DNA from: Acidithiobacillus sulfurivorans
GTDB lineage: Bacteria > Pseudomonadota > Gammaproteobacteria > Acidithiobacillales > Acidithiobacillaceae
Length of the DNA stretch: 32,291 nucleotides
Direction of reading: 5' to 3'
Assembly: GCF_018853815.1 (NCBI RefSeq)
Contig: NZ_JAAOMP010000145.1
Span: forward strand, 1 to 32,291
Made by a program: the position numbers and the translations under genes. Shown here in pieces: positions 26,485-32,291 of the stretch. Below the pieces are notes generated by a model. It did not search any database. It worked only from the letters and a program-made list of their open reading frames with translations, and was not told the origin of the DNA. Every line of letters begins with the position of its first letter. Position 1 is the first letter of the stretch.

Positions 26485-27045
26485 TTAACTCCTTAAAATC
26501 TGACCGGTACGGGCATCGACAATCCGGCTCGGGCGGCGCTGGCCACCCAGTCGGGCATGCAGTACCGGAAGACGGCTGCCAAAATAGCGCCGGATGGTCC
26601 GCAAGTCACGGGCGGGTTGCTGACCAGCGCGATTGGCACTGGTTGAGACAATAGCGCTGCCAAAAGCCCGGGTCAGAGCACGGACACCAGGATGGTTGCT
26701 GACCCGAACGGCCACACTGGGGTGCCGTCCACGAATCCAGACGGGAACCTGCTGACGGGCGGGCAGCACCAGGGTGGTCCCCGGCCAGTATTGTTCGAGC
26801 AGTTCCGGACTAATGCCCTGATCCGACCAGAAGGCAGCAGTTTCGGAGCGACGTCCGGCAATGAGCAGAACACCCTTGTGTTGTGGACGCTTTTTCAAAT
26901 GCAGAATGCGGCGCAGCGCCTGTCGTTGCCGAGGGTCACAACCCAACCCCCAGACCCCTTCCGTGGGGTAGGCAATGACTCCACCCCGGCGCAGGTGCGC
27001 AACCAGCTGGCGTAATTCCTGACGACGCGGAGTATGCCCTGGCAT
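26485..27045 (-). CDS. tsaC: Threonylcarbamoyl-AMP synthase (TsaC/Sua5/YrdC family)
   Basis: A 186-residue protein, close to E. coli TsaC length. It would make threonylcarbamoyl-AMP for the t6A37 modification of ANN-decoding tRNAs. Family motifs: GGVIAYPTEGVWGLGCDPRQ (about 21-40), LKKRPQHKGVLLI (the KxR and SxN-type ligand segment) and SAIVSTSANRAGQQPARDL (about 130-148) with the STSAN core. It starts 15 bases after the purD stop, so it appears to be the third gene of a purH-purD-tsaC operon. The YrdC domain is certain; YciO-type paralogues are a less likely alternative. Confidence 0.9.
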   Translation of the reverse strand: MPGHTPRRQELRQLVAHLRRGGVIAYPTEGVWGLGCDPRQRQALRRILHLKKRPQHKGVLLIAGRRSETAAFWSDQGISPELLEQYWPGTTLVLPARQQVPVWIRGRHPSVAVRVSNHPGVRALTRAFGSAIVSTSANRAGQQPARDLRTIRRYFGSRLPVLHARLGGQRRPSRIVDARTGQILRS

Positions 27046-27060
27046 ACGTTTCAGAGCTGC

Positions 27061-28323
27061 CTAGTCACGGCGTAAACCCAAATGACCAATATCCTGACGG
27101 AACTGCGCCCCGGACCAGTGGATTTTAGCGACTACCGAATAAGCACGATGCTGGGCAATGGCCAGACTATCGCCCAGCGCTGTAACACCCAGCACCCGCC
27201 CACCGGCCGTAGCCACATGACCATCCACACTTTTGGTGCCCGCATGAAACACCTTGACGGTATCCGTTTCGGCCGCACCCAGTCCGGCAATGGCATCCCC
27301 CGTGCGCGGATGCTCGGGATAACCCTCTGCAGCCATCACCACGCACAATGCACTGCGGCTGTCCCATTCCAGTTCAGCGGGTAATCTCTCACCCAGGGCA
27401 GCCAGCAGCAGGACCGTATAAAGATCCGAGCGCAGGCGCATCATCAGCGGCTGGGTTTCAGGATCGCCCAGGCGGCAATTGAATTCCAGCAACTTCGGAC
27501 CATCCCGGCCAATCATCAAACCGGCATACAAAAAGCCGCAATACGGCGTGCCGTCGGCCATCAGACCCTGCGCTGCAGGGCGCATGATTTCCCGCAGCAC
27601 CCGCTCACTCATGGCTATGTCCAGCACCGGGGCAGGGGAGTAGGCCCCCATCCCACCCGTATTGGGTCCCTGGTCATCATCCAGCAGCCGCTTATGATCT
27701 TGAGAACCTGCCAGAGGCAGCACCTGACCATCGACAATAATGGCAATAAAGCTGGCTTCCTCACCTTCCAGGAATTCTTCAATGATGATGGGGCCCCACT
27801 GCAGAAACTGCCGTGCTGCGGTTTCTGCTTCCTGCAAGGTAATGGCTACCACCACGCCTTTGCCTGCAGCCAGACCATCGGCCTTGACCACCACCGGCAG
27901 CGGATGCCCATGCAGGTATTCCAGAGCATGGGCAGTGTCGGTAAAACGCTCATAACGGGCGGTCGGCAGCCCGTGGCGCATCATGAAAGCCTTGGCATGG
28001 GCCTTGCTGCCCTCCAGCATGGCACCCGCCTGATCAGGACCAAAAACCGGAATTCCGGCGCGGCGTAGGGCATCTCCCACCCCTGCCACCAGTGGCGCTT
28101 CCGGTCCAATCACCACCAATTGAATATCCAGAGTATGCGCCTCAGCCACCACCGCCTGAGGATTGTTGGGATTCAACTTCAGGTTGAACAGCTTCTCTTC
28201 ACCGGCCGTACCAGGGTTACCGGGCGCGCAATAGACGGTCTCGACCCGTTCTGATTGGGCCAGTTTCCAGGCGATGGCATGTTCACGGCCGCCGCCCCCC
28301 AAAACCAAAACCTTCGCACCCAT
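27061..28323 (-). CDS. purD: Phosphoribosylamine-glycine ligase (GARS)
   Basis: A 420-residue ATP-grasp ligase joining glycine to phosphoribosylamine, the second step of purine synthesis. The N-terminal VLVLGGGGREHAIAWKL (about 5-21) is the purD nucleotide-fold start. VVIGPEAPLVAGVGDALR, the ATP-grasp segment VVKADGLAAGKGVVVA, HKRLLDDDQGPNTGGMGAYSP (given as HKRLLDD and GPNTGGMGAYSP) and LLEFNCRLGDPETQ follow. It is 11 bases downstream of purH and 15 upstream of tsaC. All catalytic regions are complete. Confidence 0.97.
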   Translation of the reverse strand: MGAKVLVLGGGGREHAIAWKLAQSERVETVYCAPGNPGTAGEEKLFNLKLNPNNPQAVVAEAHTLDIQLVVIGPEAPLVAGVGDALRRAGIPVFGPDQAGAMLEGSKAHAKAFMMRHGLPTARYERFTDTAHALEYLHGHPLPVVVKADGLAAGKGVVVAITLQEAETAARQFLQWGPIIIEEFLEGEEASFIAIIVDGQVLPLAGSQDHKRLLDDDQGPNTGGMGAYSPAPVLDIAMSERVLREIMRPAAQGLMADGTPYCGFLYAGLMIGRDGPKLLEFNCRLGDPETQPLMMRLRSDLYTVLLLAALGERLPAELEWDSRSALCVVMAAEGYPEHPRTGDAIAGLGAAETDTVKVFHAGTKSVDGHVATAGGRVLGVTALGDSLAIAQHRAYSVVAKIHWSGAQFRQDIGHLGLRRD

Positions 28324-28334
28324 AAATATCCCTC

Positions 28335-29900
28335 TTAACCGTGGCGGAAGTGGCGGACGCCGGTAAACACCATGGCAATCCCATGCGCATTGGCGCTGGC
28401 GATAACTTCTTCATCGCGAATGGAGCCGCCGGGCTGGATAATGGCTTTCACTCCGGCAGCGGCGGCCGCATCGACCCCATCCCGGAACGGGAAAAAGGCA
28501 TCGGAAGCCAGTGCCGCGCCGTGCAAATCAAAACCCAGATCCAATGCCTTGGCAGCCCCGCAGCGGGCCGCATCGACCCGACTCATCTGCCCCGCGCCAA
28601 TGCCCACGGTCTGCCCTTCACGACCATAAACAATGGCATTGGACCGTACATATTTGCCGACCCGCCAGACAAAGGCGAGGTCACGTTGCTCCTGACTGCT
28701 GGGGGCCCGCGCGCTGACCACCTGCCAGTCGTCTGCCATTTCCATGGCCTGATCAAATTCCTGCACCAGCAGACCGCCACGCACCCGCTTGTATTCCCAG
28801 CCCGGACGCTGCCAGGCGTGACCATCTTCAAAAGCCAGCGCCCGCAGGTTTTTCTTTTGGGCCAGAATCAGGCGGGCATCGGGCAAAATGGCCGGAGCCA
28901 GTACCATCTCGACAAACTGACTACTGATCAGTTCAGCAGTTTGGGCATCCAGCGGGACATTAAAGGCAATGATGCTGCCAAAGGCCGAAACCGGGTCGCC
29001 CGCCCAGGCGCGCTGAAAGGCGCTAAGCAAATCCTGACCCAAAGCCACTCCACAGGGATTTCCATGTTTGACCACGCAACAGGCCGGTTCTTGGAATTCC
29101 ATGACCAGAGCGACAGCCGCATCCCCATCGCCAATGTTATTGTAGGAAAGCGCCTTGCCCTGCAACTGATGGGCATCCGCCAGCCCCCCGCCACTGCCAT
29201 CGCGGTAAAAAGCCGCTGCCTGATGAGGGTTTTCGCCATAGCGTAATTCCTGCACCTTCTCGAACTGCAGGGAAAGGGTCTGGGGGAACTGACTGTGCTG
29301 GCCTTCCACATTGCGGCTGGACAAATAATTGGCAATAGCCCCATCGTACTGGGCGGTATGGGCAAAAACCTTGGTCGCGAGATGAAAACGGGTAGCCGCC
29401 CCCACACCACCGTGGCTTTGCTCCATTTCCTGCAAGATGCGGGAATAGTCATCAGGGTCAACGAGAACTGTTACCCCTTCCCAGTTTTTGGCCCCCGCCC
29501 GGAGCATGGTCGGCCCGCCTATATCAATGTTCTCAACAGCATCTTCCAGAGCGCAGTCGGAGCGCGCCACAGTCTCGGCAAACGGATATAAATTGACGCA
29601 AAGCAAATCAATAGGGAGGATGTCCTGCTCCGCTATTTGCCGATCGTGGTCAGCATTACCGCGACGGGCCAGCAGGCCGCCATGAATTTTGGGGTGCAGG
29701 GTTTTGAGGCGGCCCTCCAGCATTTCCGGAAAGCCGGTGTAATCACCCACTTCCTGAACGGCAATGCCGTCGGCCATCAATACCTTGGCGGTTCCACCCG
29801 TAGACAGAATTTCCACCCCAAAGTCGCGCAGCCGCCGTGCAAACTCCACCACCCCACGTTTGTCAGAAACGCTGATGAGCGCCCGTGTTATTTCACCCAT
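28335..29900 (-). CDS. purH: Bifunctional AICAR formyltransferase / IMP cyclohydrolase
   Basis: A 521-residue PurH catalysing the last two steps to IMP. The N-terminal MGS/IMP-cyclohydrolase domain (about 1-195) shows [27 protein letters not shown] and [21 protein letters not shown] (written as [14 protein letters not shown]). The AICAR transformylase domain has the [11 protein letters not shown] active-site motif and a family-typical end [20 protein letters not shown] with FTGVRHFRH. The frame is open upstream to 30125, but ATG 29900 has AGGTGG 9 bases before it and matches the family N-terminus. The upstream in-frame part overlaps an attenuator-like leader and is not counted. Expression is probably set by that leader. 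Confidence 0.96.
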   Translation of the reverse strand: MGEITRALISVSDKRGVVEFARRLRDFGVEILSTGGTAKVLMADGIAVQEVGDYTGFPEMLEGRLKTLHPKIHGGLLARRGNADHDRQIAEQDILPIDLLCVNLYPFAETVARSDCALEDAVENIDIGGPTMLRAGAKNWEGVTVLVDPDDYSRILQEMEQSHGGVGAATRFHLATKVFAHTAQYDGAIANYLSSRNVEGQHSQFPQTLSLQFEKVQELRYGENPHQAAAFYRDGSGGGLADAHQLQGKALSYNNIGDGDAAVALVMEFQEPACCVVKHGNPCGVALGQDLLSAFQRAWAGDPVSAFGSIIAFNVPLDAQTAELISSQFVEMVLAPAILPDARLILAQKKNLRALAFEDGHAWQRPGWEYKRVRGGLLVQEFDQAMEMADDWQVVSARAPSSQEQRDLAFVWRVGKYVRSNAIVYGREGQTVGIGAGQMSRVDAARCGAAKALDLGFDLHGAALASDAFFPFRDGVDAAAAAGVKAIIQPGGSIRDEEVIASANAHGIAMVFTGVRHFRHG

Positions 29901-29931
29901 AAAGCCATGCCACCTTTGCCAGCCTAAAATT

Positions 29932-29981
29932 AAAAAAGGTACGATCAGGAGACCTGTCGTACCCAAACCTCCTGATGGAGG
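29932..29981 (-). promoter_or_regulatory. purH leader with overlapping antiterminator and intrinsic terminator
   Basis: On the minus strand GGTACGACAGG (29963-29953) pairs with CCTGATCGTACC (29949-29938, one bulge), and TTTTTT follows (29937-29932): an intrinsic terminator ahead of purH. ATCAGGAG (29976-29969) is the exact reverse complement of CTCCTGAT (29951-29944), which is part of the terminator arm, so it can act as antiterminator. CCTCC-ATCA-GGAGG (29981-29968) is a third hairpin that would sequester the antiterminator. The three stems are mutually exclusive. Confidence 0.7.
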
Positions 29982-30029
29982 GAGCGTTCTTACTCGCATA
30001 ACGCAAACTGCGTCAAACGGAATAGGACT

Positions 30030-30058
30030 ATTGTAGAAGAGCCGCGCGGGGGATGCAA
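30030..30058 (-). promoter_or_regulatory. Candidate sigma-70 promoter of purH-purD-tsaC
   Basis: On the minus strand TTGCAT (30058-30053) and TACAAT (30035-30030) are separated by 17 bases. The -10 is close to consensus, while the -35 matches only its first half. A start near 30022 would give a leader of about 120 bases containing the three-hairpin attenuator. Confidence 0.5.
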
Positions 30059-30202
30059 GCTGCTGCAACGGTTGAGCAGCCACCATCGGACAAACCCCTC
30101 TAACGTACATTGCGACTCGCGCCACCCCAGAGAATGAAAGAGAATGGGAGCGGGTGGTGGCGGGTGGTGGCGGATTGAGATCGCGAAAAATTTTGGTGAC
30201 TT
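30059..30202. other. Intergenic stretch between the purH promoter and the IS remnant
   Basis: No gene is supported here. The stretch contains a short tandem repeat, CGGGTGGTGG twice plus CGG (30151-30173), and AGAGAATG twice nearby. The purH frame continues open on the minus strand to 30125 but lacks family similarity. Confidence 0.5.
30151..30173 (+). repeat. 10-bp tandem repeat, 2.3 copies
   Basis: CGGGTGGTGG at 30151-30160 is repeated exactly at 30161-30170, followed by CGG. It lies just outside the proposed left edge of the IS remnant. No function is proposed. Confidence 0.7.
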
Positions 30203-31483
30203 GATCCCGTCTCTAACGTGACCCGCCGGGCCGACTCGTACCCCGTTGCCTCCCTGAGAGCGTACATTAAAAGGACCGTCTGTGGCTTGCTGCAGGCAGG
30301 TTGATTCGGCACCGGCATCCGTCGCCTCCCACTTTTTTCAGTATAAAGCGAGAGGAAAACCGATGGAACTGAAACCCATTTTTCAACGTGTGATCGGCCT
30401 GGATATTCATCAGGCACAAGTCACGGCCTGTGCCATCATAGGCAACCCGGATGGCACTGTGGAGGTAGAGCGTCGTCAGTTTGGCGGCTTCAAGAAAGAC
30501 CGCCGGGCCTTGGCGGATTGGTGTGCAACCTGGCAGCCGGATGAAGTGGTCATGGAGAGTACAGGGATTTACTGGAAAAGCCCTTATGCGGCCTTGGAGC
30601 AGGTCGGCATTCGTGCCCAGGTCGTCAATGCCCGTCACGTCAAACAGGTGCCAGGGCGCAAAACCGATGTCGGCGATGCGGAATGGCTGGCCATGTTGGC
30701 GCGCGCCATGATCAAGGCGCTGATTCAGGGGGCCACGCCCCAGGAGGTGCTGTTCCCTGGCGAGCCATCGCCTCAAGGCCAGCCGGGAGGAGATTCTGGA
30801 TGCGTTGCAGGGCGATTTGAGTGCCTGCCATCGTTTTGTTCTGGACGAAATGATGCACCATATCGAAGCCCTGGAAGCACAGATCGCGCGCTTCGGAGAC
30901 TACTTGCTGGCTGGTTTGGCGCCGCAACAAAATGCTCTGGCCTTGCTGCAGACCTTGCCGGGGGTGGATACCATAGGTGCTGCCTTATTGCTGGTAGAAA
31001 TCGGGGACGACATGAAGGTCTTCGGGAGTGCCGATCGCCTGGCGTCGTGGACAGGTCTGTGCCCAGGCAACAATGAATCGGCCGGCAAGCGCAAAAGTGG
31101 TCGCACCCGGAAAGGAAATTCTTATGTGCGGCGCGTCTTGTGCGAATGCGCCCATGCCGCCAGTCGCACCCAATGCGCCCTGCGCTCCAAATTCCAGAAC
31201 ATGGTCGTGCGCCGAGGTTATAAACGATCCATTATCGCCTTGGCCCACAAAATGCTGCGCATCATCTACTTCATGCTCTCTCGCGGCACATATTACCGGG
31301 ACGCCGCCACCGATTATGAAGCCTTGAGCGTACAACGTAATGCCGCACGCTGGATGAAAAAGCTGATCAAGTTCGGATTCCTGCCCGATCCGGCATAACC
31401 GCTTTAAGATCCCGTAAAATGGTCCTCACAGGCCAGGGGCTTCTGTGCCCGTAACCCCGTCTCTTTCACATTAAAAAGGGATC
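30203..31483 (+). mobile_element. Decayed IS110/IS1111-family insertion sequence
   Basis: The element is defined by a DEDD-type transposase remnant and flanking non-coding ends. GATCCCGTCTCTAACGTGA (30203-30221) is an imperfect inverted repeat of 31466-31483, whose reverse complement is GATCCCTTTTTAATGTGA; about 15 of 19 positions agree with one gap. This would serve as subterminal repeats, as in IS1111 members. The size is about 1.28 kb, shorter than the usual 1.4-1.5 kb, which fits the internal deletion. The exact edges are uncertain, since IS110 elements lack clear terminal repeats and make no consistent target duplications. Confidence 0.6.
30363..31398 (+). pseudogene. IS110-family DEDD transposase, internally deleted and frameshifted
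   Basis: The N-terminal DEDD RuvC-like domain is recognisable from ATG 30363 (AGAGGA upstream): VIGLDIHQAQV, VVMESTGIYWKSPY and KTDVGDAEWLAML. The C-terminal transposase_20 domain is intact in the next frame: LQTLPGVDTIGAALLLVEIG, RLASWTGLCPGNNESAGKRK and NSYVRRVLCECAHAA. Between them, DAEWLAMLARA (near 30705) joins directly to MIKALIQGATPQEVL, which skips the linker of roughly 60-70 residues expected in full-length members. The frame then shifts by +1 at about 30753-30758 (TTCCCTGG), where dropping one C restores LASHRLKASREEIL. Two independent lesions imply an inactive relic. A programmed shift is unlikely given the deletion. Confidence 0.88.
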
Positions 31484-31505
31484 AGTGCGTATTATACACT
31501 GATCC
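31479..31505 (+). terminator. Strong hairpin after the IS remnant, possible terminator
   Basis: GGATCAGTG (31479-31487) pairs perfectly with CACTGATCC (31497-31505) around a 9-base loop. It is followed by GGATTTTGG, which is too T-poor to be certain. It would insulate the downstream gene from the transposase relic. Confidence 0.5.
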
Positions 31506-31617
31506 GGATTTTGGCCTCTCAGGATTTGCGGAGCGGGCAGGTCCTGATGCTACTACCATGCGCGGGTCGCTAAGTATTATTTTAGTCCATCAGATTTGTC
31601 TTGGCTCTTTGTTGCTT

Positions 31618-31646
31618 TTGACAACATACCGGACAGTTGGTACTTT
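31618..31646 (+). promoter_or_regulatory. Sigma-70 promoter of the AhpD-like gene
   Basis: TTGACA (31618-31623, perfect -35), a 17-base spacer, and TACTTT (31641-31646, -10). Predicted start near 31653, about 26 bases before the ATG at 31679. Confidence 0.7.
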
Positions 31647-31678
31647 ATGTTTTCATTATCTAACAGAGGAGAATGGTC

Positions 31679-32206
31679 ATGACTACACTTACACTTACTC
31701 CGCCTTCGGAAGCCACCAGCGAGCTGGCAGAACTCTATGCGGCCATTGAGAAATCTTTCGGAGGCGTCCCGGAAGGTCTGCAATTATTTGGTGTCAGCCC
31801 CAAATTGCTGGCCATTCAAATGCAGTTGTTGGGATATTTCGGACAGCATCCACGCCTTTCGGGTAACTTTCTGGCATTGCTGCGTTATATTCTTTCAGAA
31901 GATGGACACTGCCAGTTTTGCATTGGTTTCAATCAGTCGCTGCTGGTCAATGCAGGAATCCAGATAGAGGCTATACAGAAAGCCGTCGAGAATCCCCGTA
32001 ACGGACCCTTGGCGGAGCGTGAAAACCTGTTGCTGGATTATGTGGTCCGTGCGGTGCGGAATCCCCATGGCGTTAAAGATGCTGAGGTCGACCAACTGCG
32101 CCAGGAAGGCTGGACGGATCAGGATATTTTCGACGCTGTTGCCCACGGTGCCCAGCATACTGCCGTAGATATCCTCTTTGAAACGTTTCGGGTGGCGCCT
32201 TTATAG
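31679..32206 (+). CDS. Carboxymuconolactone decarboxylase / AhpD-like protein
   Basis: A 175-residue all-helical protein of the AhpD/CMD superfamily, which commonly provides thiol peroxidase or redox-relay activity. The redox motif is SEDGHCQFCIGFN, with Cys78 and Cys81 in a CxxC. The His usually found four residues after the second Cys is Asn85, so the proton relay is changed. The C-terminal helix AVAHGAQHTAVDILFETF is family-like. GAGGAG at 31666-31671 is 7 bases from ATG 31679; the ATG at 31673 is too close. It has its own promoter and is monocistronic. Whether it is a peroxidase partner or another enzyme is not decidable. Confidence 0.82.
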   Translation: MTTLTLTPPSEATSELAELYAAIEKSFGGVPEGLQLFGVSPKLLAIQMQLLGYFGQHPRLSGNFLALLRYILSEDGHCQFCIGFNQSLLVNAGIQIEAIQKAVENPRNGPLAERENLLLDYVVRAVRNPHGVKDAEVDQLRQEGWTDQDIFDAVAHGAQHTAVDILFETFRVAPL

Positions 32207-32237
32207 ACTCCTGAAAAAATCCTTTGCTGGCAGGAGT
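32207..32237. terminator. Possible bidirectional terminator hairpin
   Basis: ACTCCTG (32207-32213) pairs with CAGGAGT (32231-32237) just after the AhpD-like stop, with a 17-base AT-rich loop. No long T-run follows on either strand, so the call is weak. It lies between two converging reading frames. Confidence 0.4.
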
Positions 32238-32290
32238 TAGTGCTTATGTAAATGATGCATGTCCGGCACGTGAGGGTGGCTGTGGGTGAG
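32237..32290 (-). CDS. C-terminal end of a histidine-rich protein (partial)
   Basis: On the minus strand the frame reads LTHSHPHVPDMHHLHKH and stops with TAA at 32239-32237. Seven or more histidines in 17 residues ending a frame are typical of metal-handling or membrane transporter tails. The rest lies beyond the window, so no family is named. It could be a chance frame, but no competing plus-strand frame has a ribosome site. Confidence 0.4.
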   Translation of the reverse strand, partial: LTHSHPHVPDMHHLHKH

Positions 32291-32291
32291 G

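Noticed and set aside
28341..29246. 301-residue plus-strand open frame opposite purH
   Set aside because: It is the complement of conserved PurH sequence with no independent protein motifs.
30001..30016. ACGCAAACTGCGTC resembles half of an E. coli PurR box upstream of purH
   Set aside because: Only the left half (ACGCAAAC) fits the 16-bp palindrome, and PurR is mainly an enteric-type regulator. It is better described as a short inverted repeat in the leader.
29901..30125. N-terminal extension of PurH in the same frame
   Set aside because: The extension has no PurH similarity, covers the terminator hairpin, and ATG 29900 has a good ribosome site and the expected family N-terminus.
30151..30173. 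Possible CRISPR-like or regulatory repeat
   Set aside because: Only 2.3 contiguous copies of 10 bp with no spacers; a simple tandem duplication.
31558..31749. 63-residue plus-strand frame overlapping the AhpD-like promoter
   Set aside because: It contains the sigma-70 promoter and overlaps the AhpD-like gene in another frame; it has no ribosome site.

Overview
The window looks like a chromosomal segment of an acidophilic or otherwise environmental Gram-negative proteobacterium. TonB systems, an RND tripartite pump, Tat-exported phosphoesterases, class 2 PyrD and oxygen-dependent HemF all fit this. The overall style resembles Acidithiobacillus, but that is an impression from gene content, not a computed match.

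Positions 1-8332 (+ strand) hold the end of exbD, a TonB-dependent receptor, a TonB protein, an exported RNase T2 and a Tat-exported PLC/acid-phosphatase-family phosphoesterase. This packed operon ends at a strong terminator (5875-5906). A second TonB-dependent receptor follows with its own promoter, which carries an 11-bp-phased Pho-box array, and ends at another terminator (8379-8410).

Positions 8408-17966 (- strand) hold a tight five-gene run read from right to left: TolC-like outer-membrane protein, membrane-fusion lipoprotein, RND permease and two exported DUF3857/transglutaminase-like proteins. One of those two has lost its catalytic cysteine. Upstream of them on the same strand, 18068-20877, are a Sel1-repeat exported protein and a large Tat-exported phospholipase C. 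The 285-bp gap to the divergent MFS transporter (21163-22545) contains two more Pho-box arrays, one facing each way.

The unifying theme of 1-22545 is phosphate starvation. Three promoters share the same architecture: 11-bp direct repeats of a TGTCAY-type core, 10 bp from the last core to a -10 hexamer that has an extended TGn. They control a receptor, an MFS transporter and the Sel1-phospholipase C pair. Together with RNase T2 and the second phosphoesterase, this suggests an island for taking phosphate from extracellular RNA, nucleotides and phospholipids, with its own TonB/ExbD energising set. The promoter of the first operon lies outside the window, so its Pho control is inferred.

Positions 22577-30125 (- strand) are mostly housekeeping: a hidden entericidin-like small lipoprotein, pyrD, hemF, an intact AbiE-type toxin-antitoxin pair, a TsaC/Sua5-family gene, purD and purH. 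The purH leader holds three mutually exclusive hairpins ending in an intrinsic terminator, which looks like a transcription attenuator.

Positions 30203-31483 are a decayed IS110/IS1111-family element with an internal deletion and a frameshift. It is followed by a carboxymuconolactone-decarboxylase/AhpD-like gene with a good sigma-70 promoter, and the window ends in the 3' end of a histidine-rich minus-strand reading frame.
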